Source of the DNA: an uncultured Anaeroplasmataceae bacterium
GTDB taxonomy: Bacteria; Bacillota_I; Bacilli_A; Acholeplasmatales; Anaeroplasmataceae
Direction: 5' to 3'
Length of the DNA: 64,000 bases
Assembly: GCA_934229785.1 (NCBI GenBank)
Contig: CAKQEA010000004.1
Coordinates: 1 to 64,000 of the forward strand
Positions 10,462 to 17,039 of this stretch are shown one piece after another. The notes below the pieces were generated by a model. The model was not told the origin of the DNA. It made no database searches and worked only from the letters and a program-made list of their open reading frames with translations. Each line of letters begins with the position of its first letter. Within the stretch, counting starts at the first letter, position 1. Both the position numbers and the translations under genes were made by a program.

Positions 10462-10470
10462 TATATTATG
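10462..10470 (-). promoter_or_regulatory. Candidate sporulation sigma-E/K -10 box
   Basis: CATAATATA matches the mother-cell -10 pattern CATAnnnTA exactly. It sits about 22 bases before the preferred cotJ start. No convincing -35 element is seen, so the call rests on one box plus the nature of the gene. Confidence 0.45.
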
Positions 10471-10493
10471 AGAATATAATAATAATTTTTGGG

Positions 10494-10523
10494 CAAAATA
10501 AAAGAACCATCAATTAATGGTTC
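10494..10523 (-). terminator. Ferredoxin terminator
   Basis: Stem GAACCAT / ATGGTTC (10504-10523) with a U-rich tail on the minus strand, 24 bases after the ferredoxin stop. Confidence 0.85.
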
Positions 10524-10546
10524 TCTTAGTTTCTCTCTCTTTTTGA

Positions 10547-10714
10547 TTACTCAGCAATGATTGCGTCAACAGGACATACACCCTGGCAAGCTCCACAGTC
10601 AATACATACATCAGCATCAATTACTGATACATCTTCAACTGTGATTGCGCTAACTGGACATTCAGCAGCACAAGCTCCACAACCAATACAAGAATCTGTT
10701 ACTTTTCTAGGCAT
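10547..10714 (-). CDS. 2[4Fe-4S] ferredoxin
   Basis: A 55-residue clostridial-type ferredoxin, a small soluble electron carrier. Two CxxCxxCxxxCP motifs, CIGCGACAAECP and CIDCGACQGVCP, hold two [4Fe-4S] clusters. An in-frame ATG exists 33 bases further upstream, but GAGGAGG lies eight bases before the Met at 10714, so that start is chosen. It is a single-gene unit with its own strong promoter and terminator. It points to anaerobic, fermentative redox metabolism. Confidence 0.95.
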   Translation of the reverse strand: MPRKVTDSCIGCGACAAECPVSAITVEDVSVIDADVCIDCGACQGVCPVDAIIAE

Positions 10715-10747
10715 ATTAGATTCCTCCTCTTTAAGTATCGTATCCAT

Positions 10748-10776
10748 ATTGTAGCACCAATTTTATATTTTGTCTA
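10748..10776 (-). promoter_or_regulatory. Ferredoxin promoter
   Basis: TAGACA and TACAAT on the minus strand separated by exactly 17 bases; sigma-A type, about 35 bases upstream of the ferredoxin start. Confidence 0.75.
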
Positions 10777-10784
10777 TATTTATG

Positions 10785-10813
10785 TTGAATTTTGGCGCTT
10801 AAAAGTGTAAAAT
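10785..10813 (+). promoter_or_regulatory. yneF-like gene promoter
   Basis: TTGAAT at 10785-10790 and TAAAAT at 10808-10813 with a 17-base spacer. It lies back to back with the ferredoxin promoter. Confidence 0.75.
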
Positions 10814-10837
10814 TAAGTGGTAAAAGGAGTTGAAAAA

Positions 10838-11089
10838 ATGTTTAATATTATCTTGGCTATTTCCTTTGAATGGTGGCAATTTCTTATTATAATTTTAGGT
10901 ATCATTTTAGTAGCTGCAATCGTAACTTTTATTGTAACAAGAAAAATATTTGAAAAGCAATTAAAAAAGAATCCTCCAATTAATGAGGCAATGATTCGTG
11001 CAATGATGACTCAAATGGGACGTACACCTTCTGAAAAGCAGGTACGTGCTGTTATGAATTCAATGAACGACGCAAAAAATAAGAAATAA
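10838..11089 (+). CDS. yneF: YneF (UPF0154) family membrane protein
   Basis: An 83-residue protein with one N-terminal membrane helix, then a cytoplasmic helical tail containing NPPINEAMIRAMMTQMGRTPSEKQ. That Pro/Met-rich segment is the signature of the YneF/UPF0154 family found across Firmicutes and Mollicutes; its role is not known. An upstream GTG at 10817 is in frame, but AAAGGAG lies at the right distance before the ATG at 10838. It is a single-gene unit with its own promoter and a hairpin terminator. Confidence 0.88.
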   Translation: MFNIILAISFEWWQFLIIILGIILVAAIVTFIVTRKIFEKQLKKNPPINEAMIRAMMTQMGRTPSEKQVRAVMNSMNDAKNKK

Positions 11090-11112
11090 AAGGGTTTATC
11101 ACCCTTTTTATT
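11089..11112 (+). terminator. yneF-like gene terminator
   Basis: Stem AAAGGGT / ACCCTTT (11089-11107) followed by a T-rich run. It overlaps the end of the converging gene. Confidence 0.8.
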
Positions 11113-11401
11113 TTTTTCCTGTAATCCTACTATATCTATATGCCGCTTCCTTAAGTGGCATATTTTTTATTCTATTAAGAGTTATTTTAAAAAACTTTAC
11201 TCCAAGCACAATATCTGCTATACCAATTATAATTAAAATTACTGCAATTATAGGCATATATTTATTTTCACTAAAGCATAACAAAAAACCAACAACAATA
11301 ATACCTAAACCAAATAAAGATATAATAACTGTAACAACTATAGTTAATATTTTTTGCACATGCTTATATCTATTACCAAATTCTTCTTTTTTATCATCCA
11401 T
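11108..11401 (-). CDS. Small membrane protein, unknown
   Basis: A 97-residue protein with a charged N-terminus (about 20 residues), two membrane helices (about residues 18-42 and 48-70) and a basic C-terminal tail (KITLNRIKNMP...). I do not recognise a family. It converges on the yneF-like gene, and its stop lies in that gene's terminator tail. It stands alone, with no co-directional neighbour close by. Confidence 0.6.
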   Translation of the reverse strand: MDDKKEEFGNRYKHVQKILTIVVTVIISLFGLGIIVVGFLLCFSENKYMPIIAVILIIIGIADIVLGVKFFKITLNRIKNMPLKEAAYRYSRITGKK

Positions 11402-11536
11402 AAATAAAAACCTCTAGAAATATTTTATCATAATTTAAAAAAATAATTAATACAAATTATTTATATTTATTTGAATTATATTAAATTAATATAGAATATT
11501 TAAAATTTGAGTGTATAATATTTTTGGGTGTTATTT

Positions 11537-12523
11537 ATGAAAAAAATATTATTATTAACAACTGGTGGTACAATTTCATCAGTTTCATCTAATGATGGAT
11601 TAATTCCAACTAATTGTAACTTGGAATTTATTAATGCTTTAAAAGATAATGAATCAACAATTACAACTAAAAATATAATGGTTTTAGATAGTTCCAATAT
11701 CCAACCTGAGGAATGGAAAATAATTGCTACAGAAATATATGAGGGAATGAAGCAATATGATGGAATAATTGTTACTCATGGAACAGATACAATGGCTTAT
11801 ACTGCTTCAATGATGTGCTTTATGATTCAAAATCCAACAATTCCCATCATATTTACTGGATCACAGTTACCAATATCTCATCCCTTAACTGATGCAATAT
11901 TAAATCTAAAATGTTCACTTGAAATGGCAAAGACAAATTACAAGGGAATATTTGTTGTTTTTAATAGAAAAATTATTTTAGGATGTAGAGCTGTTAAAGT
12001 AAGTACAAAGGGTTTTACTGCTTTTCAATCAATAAATCTTCATTCTGTAGGTAAAATTGATTCAACTGGAATTGTAGTTAGACCTGAATACCTACCAAAA
12101 TACACAAATGGACCAACTCTAAATTTAAACATTAACACAAACGTTTTTTTATTAAAACTAACTCCTACTACTAATCCTGATATAATGGATTTATTAATAT
12201 CTTCTGGAATTAAAGGAATTGTAATTGAGGCATATGGTTCTGGTGGTATTTCATTTGTTAGACGTGATTTCGTATCAAAAATAAAAAAAGCAACAGAAAA
12301 TAATGTCGCTGTTGTTGTATGCTCTCAATGTCTTTATGATGGCTCAAACTTCAACATCTACGAGGTAGGAACAAAGGCTATCTCTAGTGGAGCAATTGAA
12401 GCGTATGATATGACAACAGAATCAGCTGTGTGTAAGCTAATGTATGCTTTAGGTCAAACAGATGACTTAATTAAGGTAAAAGAAATATTTGAAACTCCAA
12501 TCGCAAGAGAAATAAATAGATAA
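11537..12523 (+). CDS. ansA: L-asparaginase
   Basis: Hydrolyses L-asparagine to aspartate and ammonia. The 328-residue protein has both asparaginase threonine motifs: TTGGTISS at the start (nucleophile Thr12) and THGTDTMAYTA. The C-terminal domain has the IEAYGSGG segment. There is no signal peptide, so it is cytoplasmic (type I-like). A GTG at 11528 is in frame but lacks a ribosome site; the ATG at 11537 is preferred although its own site (GGGTG) is weak. TATAAT at 11514-11519 is a likely -10 box, but the -35 is poor. It is a single-gene unit with a strong terminator. Confidence 0.9.
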   Translation: MKKILLLTTGGTISSVSSNDGLIPTNCNLEFINALKDNESTITTKNIMVLDSSNIQPEEWKIIATEIYEGMKQYDGIIVTHGTDTMAYTASMMCFMIQNPTIPIIFTGSQLPISHPLTDAILNLKCSLEMAKTNYKGIFVVFNRKIILGCRAVKVSTKGFTAFQSINLHSVGKIDSTGIVVRPEYLPKYTNGPTLNLNINTNVFLLKLTPTTNPDIMDLLISSGIKGIVIEAYGSGGISFVRRDFVSKIKKATENNVAVVVCSQCLYDGSNFNIYEVGTKAISSGAIEAYDMTTESAVCKLMYALGQTDDLIKVKEIFETPIAREINR

Positions 12524-12555
12524 TGTGCTACAAAAAAGTAGCACATTATTTTTTT
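12522..12555 (+). terminator. Asparaginase terminator
   Basis: Ten-base stem AATGTGCTAC / GTAGCACATT (12522-12547) followed by a T-rich run. Confidence 0.9.
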
Positions 12556-12566
12556 CTAAAATTAAT

Positions 12567-12773
12567 TTATGAAATATGTGTTTTAATCCTTCTTTTTAAT
12601 GAAATTAGATATCCGATAATCATCATAGAATATAATAATCCAACAAGAATTAATCCAGCATAAACATTAAAAATGAATTTATAAGTTGGAATGTACATAA
12701 TTAAATCATATGATTTTTCAATATATAAATTTAAAAATAACAAAAAAATCAAGGTTTTAAGCCTTGATTTCAT
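12567..12773 (-). CDS. Possible small membrane protein
   Basis: An open frame of up to 68 residues with two hydrophobic helices and a basic end (SLKRRIKTHIS). Its listed start lies inside the terminator hairpin of the DUF368 gene and has no ribosome site; an internal Met (M-Y-I-P) is possible. Composition is that of a membrane protein, but there is no other support. It may be a remnant or a chance frame. Confidence 0.25.
   Translation of the reverse strand: MKSRLKTLIFLLFLNLYIEKSYDLIMYIPTYKFIFNVYAGLILVGLLYSMMIIGYLISLKRRIKTHIS
12741..12769 (-). terminator. DUF368 gene terminator
   Basis: Stem AATCAAGG / CCTTGATT (12747-12769) with a U run. The stop codon of the DUF368 gene is inside the hairpin. 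Confidence 0.85.
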
Positions 12774-13677
12774 TTTGATCTATTTCTTTTTGTTTTCTTT
12801 TATTAATCTTTGATAAAAAATAAGTTAAAACTGCACCCAATATAGCTAAGCATACACCAATAATTATTTGAATATAGTCTAAAGTATATTTAAAAACATA
12901 TCCATTTTCTGTTCTATCAAATGAGTTGTATACCATGCATACTAAAGATGCTAAAACAAAACCTATAATCATAAAATAGCATTGTTTAGGATATTTTTTT
13001 AATAAGGTTTCAAATATCTTTGCAGCAAGCAAAACGCCAATAACAATTCCTAAAAAAATAGGTAATAAAACATAAAGATTATCTAACAATAATGATAAAT
13101 TTGTTAAATTAGCTAATGTATCATAAAGTAGTTTTTCATATCCAAATAACATAAAAACCATTATACCTGATACTCCCGGTACTACCATTGCCATTGAACC
13201 TATAAACCCACAGATAAACAGCATAATGTAATCCTTTGTAACTAAATTTGTACTTGTGCTTGCCTCAGTTGGAAGAATCATTAATAATAAAACAATAAAA
13301 AATGCTAATAAGCAAAATAAGATATTGCTAAATTTAATATCATGTTTAATTGGATCACATAATGTTGGCATACCACCAAGAACAAGTCCAATAAACAAAC
13401 ATAATGTTGGAATTGAAAAATGCTTCAAGCAGTAATCGACGCCCTTGCTTCCTAATAAAATAGAAACAGCAATTCCTAATGCGTAAGGAATTAAAAACAA
13501 CATTGATTTTTTAAATGTTTTAAATATTGAATTTATACTTCCAATTAATTTTTCATATACTCCAGTAATTACAGCCATTGTACCGCCAGATAAACCAGGT
13601 ATTAAATTTGATATTCCAAATAATAATCCTTTAACAAATGTAATTAGTGTTTCTAATATTTTTTTCAACAATACCAC
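12757..13677 (-). CDS. DUF368 polyprenyl-phosphate translocase
   Basis: A multi-pass membrane protein of about 306 residues in the DUF368 family. It begins with the family motif GISNLIPGLSGGTMAVITGVYE and has a second, inverted copy, VVPGVSGIMVFMLFGYYEKL-like, in its second half. Members of this family (PopT) have been shown to recycle undecaprenyl phosphate across the membrane for wall synthesis; applying that here is inference from family. The frame opens with GTG at 13677, but GGAG lies seven bases before a TTG at 13671, so a TTG start is likely. It is a single-gene unit. Confidence 0.82.
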   Translation of the reverse strand: MVLLKKILETLITFVKGLLFGISNLIPGLSGGTMAVITGVYEKLIGSINSIFKTFKKSMLFLIPYALGIAVSILLGSKGVDYCLKHFSIPTLCLFIGLVLGGMPTLCDPIKHDIKFSNILFCLLAFFIVLLLMILPTEASTSTNLVTKDYIMLFICGFIGSMAMVVPGVSGIMVFMLFGYEKLLYDTLANLTNLSLLLDNLYVLLPIFLGIVIGVLLAAKIFETLLKKYPKQCYFMIIGFVLASLVCMVYNSFDRTENGYVFKYTLDYIQIIIGVCLAILGAVLTYFLSKINKRKQKEIDQNEIKA

Positions 13678-13747
13678 TCTCCATTAACTAATTATATCAA
13701 ATTATTTTCAATTTTACATAATTAATTACAAAAAAGTATAATAATTG

Positions 13748-14467
13748 CTATTTTTTTATGAAATAGTAGCCTAAATAATCCAATTCTTCAACATTTTTAT
13801 TATTAATGCTTGTAATAATGTAATGATACTTATAAAGATATTTCCATCTATTTTCAATAAATCTTACCTTTTTTATTTTACATTTGTTTGGAAAAAGATA
13901 TTTTTTTAAGATAAAATGTTCATATTCAATATATTGATTTTTTATATTCAAAATTTCAATAAGCCATAGATAACAAAGATTTATAATACAAAGATAATCA
14001 AATCTAGGCAATAAAAATATTGTAATAAATATTAAAAGAATGACATTTATACTATTAATTATTTTTATTGTTATTTTATATGGAATAAAATAAGATAGAA
14101 TTGTTTTTAAAATTTGAAAACCATCAAGAGGAAATATTGGAATAATATTTATTAAAATTAAAATTTTAGTATAATATTTTAATTCATTACTTAAAAACAA
14201 CAATGAAATTAAATTAAATAAAATTCCTGCAAAATAAAACAATAAATTTTTAAAAAAAACTAAAGATTCATCACTATCCATTATAAAGCCAAAGCCTGTT
14301 AATGACACCTTATTTATTTCAATTTTAAATAATAATGCAATTATAATATGTCCAAGCTCATGAATAAACAAAACAAGTAAAATACCAATTATATTTTTTT
14401 GATATGGAGAAAATAAAATAAAAAGTAAGGTTATAATAAATGAAGGTGTAATCTTAAATTTGTTCAT
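13748..14467 (-). CDS. spoIVFB: SpoIVFB-like intramembrane metalloprotease
   Basis: A 239-residue site-2 protease (M50B). The zinc motif HELGH is at residues 36-40 in the first membrane core helix, and the third ligand lies in the IPIFPLDGF motif (the NPDG-type helix). In Bacillus SpoIVFB cuts pro-sigma-K in the mother cell late in sporulation. The assignment rests on the protease motifs plus the neighbouring SpoIVFA-like gene, which overlaps it by 14 bases. The substrate sigma factor is not in the window. The C-terminal 60 residues are a soluble domain. Confidence 0.78.
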   Translation of the reverse strand: MNKFKITPSFIITLLFILFSPYQKNIIGILLVLFIHELGHIIIALLFKIEINKVSLTGFGFIMDSDESLVFFKNLLFYFAGILFNLISLLFLSNELKYYTKILILINIIPIFPLDGFQILKTILSYFIPYKITIKIINSINVILLIFITIFLLPRFDYLCIINLCYLWLIEILNIKNQYIEYEHFILKKYLFPNKCKIKKVRFIENRWKYLYKYHYIITSINNKNVEELDYLGYYFIKK

Positions 14468-14903
14468 GATTAATTACTAAGAGACCAACTAAGCTTTCAT
14501 ATGATTTTGCCTCAATTTTTATTAATTCACTATACCCGATTAACTCATTTTCCCTATAATATTGATATAGTCTAAGCTTAGGCTTAACATTTGAAATTTT
14601 ATATTCCATATCACTACATTGAATAACGATATAATCATTATTTGCTTCACTTATTATTCCATGAATAGGTAAGGTAAGCTTATTATATAATGGCTTTATA
14701 TATAAATAATTATCTTCTATATAATAATCTAATACTTCTGTTTTAACACTTCCAACCATAGACTCATTCTCATACAAATTAGAGGCAATAATGCTAGAAT
14801 ATTTACATAAATTAATATCATTATTAACAAGTGGTATTTCATATATCTTAAATAAAATTAATAAAGAGATAGCTATAATATATTTTTTTATAATAATCAC
14901 CAT
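14454..14903 (-). CDS. spoIVFA: SpoIVFA-like protein
   Basis: A 149-residue protein with one N-terminal membrane helix, then an extracytoplasmic region. The C-terminal half, from LPIHGIISEANNDYIVI to LIGYSELIKIEAKS, follows the layout of the LytM/M23-like domain of SpoIVFA (P-x-x-G-x-V ... Y-x-x-x-x-x-L-I-G). No metal-binding His remains, as expected for this regulator. It is much shorter than the Bacillus protein. The overlap with the SpoIVFB-like gene (14 bases) is the main support; alone, the sequence would be hard to call. Confidence 0.6.
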   Translation of the reverse strand: MVIIIKKYIIAISLLILFKIYEIPLVNNDINLCKYSSIIASNLYENESMVGSVKTEVLDYYIEDNYLYIKPLYNKLTLPIHGIISEANNDYIVIQCSDMEYKISNVKPKLRLYQYYRENELIGYSELIKIEAKSYESLVGLLVINHEQI

Positions 14904-14965
14904 TTAATATTATTATAAAATATACTATTTTAGAATAATAATTTTTAAATTTTAAAACATCTAGT

Positions 14966-15622
14966 TTAAAACATCATTTCATTTTCTTCAATTGAATAAT
15001 ATTTATCATTACCTATAATTAAATGGTCTAATAAAATTATATCCATTTGATCAAGCATAGATTTTACTCTTCTTGTTGCGACTATATCCTCTTTAGATGG
15101 TCTAACATCATTTGATGGATGATTATGAGCAATTATAACCCCGTAAGCATTTTGAAGGATTGCTTCAGCAATTATTTCCCTTGTTGGAAATTCTACCATT
15201 GTTGAAGATGATGAGGTAATTAACTTTTTTCTTATTGGCCTACATTTGTTATCAACATAAAGTGCAAGTAAAATTTCATTTTTTGCTAAATAAAAATCCC
15301 CTTTTATATATTCATAAACAGCCTGTGAGGTATTTAATGTTTTTTCTTTATTTGAAGCCATTAAAGCTCTTTTGGCAATTTCAAAACAAGCCATTAGCTT
15401 TGTTGCCTTAGCTTCTTTAATTCCTGAAATACTTTGAAGCTCTACATAGTTCATTTGAAACAACCTCTTTAAACCATACTCCTCTATTAATTCATGAGCA
15501 AGTTCAACAACATTTTTTTTAGATGTACCATAGCCTATCATAATAGCCAAAAGCTCCTCATCCTTAAGAGCTGAGGGTCCAAATTTTATCATTCTTTCTC
15601 TTGGCATTTCTTCCTTATTCAT
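14966..15622 (-). CDS. radC: RadC family JAB-domain protein
   Basis: A 218-residue RadC (UPF0758) protein. An N-terminal helix-hairpin-helix region (LQSISGIKEAKATKL) is followed by a JAB1/MPN-type metal-binding domain with AHNHPSNDVRPSKED, which supplies the His-x-His...Asp ligands, and a downstream DHLIIG motif. Despite the name, the repair role is unproven. The product is full length. The start is at ATG 15622, about 160 bases downstream of the folC unit; it appears to be a single-gene unit. Confidence 0.92.
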   Translation of the reverse strand: MNKEEMPRERMIKFGPSALKDEELLAIMIGYGTSKKNVVELAHELIEEYGLKRLFQMNYVELQSISGIKEAKATKLMACFEIAKRALMASNKEKTLNTSQAVYEYIKGDFYLAKNEILLALYVDNKCRPIRKKLITSSSSTMVEFPTREIIAEAILQNAYGVIIAHNHPSNDVRPSKEDIVATRRVKSMLDQMDIILLDHLIIGNDKYYSIEENEMMF

Positions 15623-15660
15623 AATTTCACCACCATATTTCTTAATTATACTTAAATTTT

Positions 15661-15715
15661 TTTACATTTCAACATCTCGAAAATGTAGAAAAATTTGATT
15701 TTCGAAATATGTAAA
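15661..15715. repeat. Long imperfect inverted repeat
   Basis: Outer arms TTTACATTTC (15661-15670) and GAAATATGTAAA (15704-15715) enclose inner arms CGAAAAT (15678-15684) and ATTTTCG (15698-15704). It sits between radC and folC, outside either coding region. No U tract follows directly. Confidence 0.55.
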
Positions 15716-15728
15716 ATTTATTAAAAAT

Positions 15729-15761
15729 AAAACAGCCTACTTTCTTCAAATAGACTGTTTT
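15729..15761 (-). terminator. folC terminator
   Basis: Imperfect stem AAACAGCCTA / TAGACTGTTT with an A/U-rich tail on the minus strand, downstream of the folC stop. Confidence 0.7.
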
Positions 15762-15783
15762 TATAATAAATATTCAAAATTAT

Positions 15784-17037
15784 TTAATTTAATTTTTTTA
15801 AAATTTTTTCTCTAACAACAGAAATAAAGTGAAGTGAACCAGTAACTAATAATAAATCACAACACCTATCACCTAACGCATTTTCAAGGCACTCATCTAA
15901 ATTATTTAATACATAATATGATTTAGATGTATAATGTGAAAACTCTTCTGGGTCTGAGGCTCTTTTATCATTAATAGTTGTAAAATAATATTTTGTTGTT
16001 ATTTCATCTAGCTTTACAAGCATTTTATCAAAGGCTTTATCATGCAATGCTGAAAATAAAACATTTATTTTTTTGTTGGGATACATCTGTTTTATACTAT
16101 CAACAAGTCCACAAACACCATGAATATTATGTGCACCATCTAAAATAACTAAAGGATTTTTTGATATAATTTCCATTCTTCCAGGCCAATGGGTTTCATT
16201 TAAACCCAAATTAATAATATCATTATTAATACTTGGTTCAATAAATTTAACAGCCTCTATTGCAAGGGAAGCATTATATGCTTGATAATTAGCAAGAAGT
16301 GATGATGAATATTTTTCATTTTTATACTCAAAATAAGTCTTATCACTTACACTAATATTTTTAACAAATTGATCAACAAAAATCATTTTGTTATTATGCG
16401 CTTTAGCATAATTAATAAATTTTGGCTTTAATTCATCACATACACAGCTAAGACATGTCATATTATCTTTAACAATTCCAAGCTTATGATTTGCAATTTC
16501 ATCAAGCGTATTACCTAAGGTATTCATATGATCAAAGCCAACATTAGTAATAATAGCTAAGCTTGTGTTAAGCACATTAGTTGCATCAAGTAAACCACCT
16601 ACACCACATTCAATAACCGCTAAATCAATATTTCTATCCTTATAAAACATTAAAGCCATCAAAAATGTTAATTCAAAAAAAGGAATTGTATCATTATATT
16701 TATTATAATAATTTGTTGCATAGGTATATAGCTTATTTGCATAAAACATTATTTCTGAATTAGAAATATATCTATCATTAATTTCAATTCTTTCGTTAAA
16801 GCATACAACATATGGTGAAACAAAAAAACCAATATGCCTACCTGTTAGCTTTAATATATTTTTAATGTATGAGGCACATGAGCCCTTTCCATTTGTTCCA
16901 GCAATATGAATAATTGGATAATTGGGAGTTAGCTCTAAATCATCAATACATTTTTTAATTCTATCAAGATTTTCTCTTTTTTGAGTTTTCTTTTGATTAT
17001 ATAGCCAAGAGAAAACCTCATCAATACTATTAAACAT
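15784..17037 (-). CDS. folC: Folylpolyglutamate / dihydrofolate synthase
   Basis: Mur-ligase-type ATP enzyme that adds glutamate to folates (and, in many bacteria, makes dihydrofolate from dihydropteroate). The P-loop HIAGTNGKGS is at about residue 46, followed by the conserved IECGVGGLLDATN and GFDHMNTLGNT blocks and LDGAHNIHG in the C-terminal domain. The length of 417 residues is normal. It is the last gene of the T-box(Val) operon, three bases after valS; the valS-folC order is classical in Bacilli. folA and thyA for the same pathway lie at 50-51.3 kb. Confidence 0.93.
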   Translation of the reverse strand: MFNSIDEVFSWLYNQKKTQKRENLDRIKKCIDDLELTPNYPIIHIAGTNGKGSCASYIKNILKLTGRHIGFFVSPYVVCFNERIEINDRYISNSEIMFYANKLYTYATNYYNKYNDTIPFFELTFLMALMFYKDRNIDLAVIECGVGGLLDATNVLNTSLAIITNVGFDHMNTLGNTLDEIANHKLGIVKDNMTCLSCVCDELKPKFINYAKAHNNKMIFVDQFVKNISVSDKTYFEYKNEKYSSSLLANYQAYNASLAIEAVKFIEPSINNDIINLGLNETHWPGRMEIISKNPLVILDGAHNIHGVCGLVDSIKQMYPNKKINVLFSALHDKAFDKMLVKLDEITTKYYFTTINDKRASDPEEFSHYTSKSYYVLNNLDECLENALGDRCCDLLLVTGSLHFISVVREKILKKLN

Positions 17038-17039
17038 AA

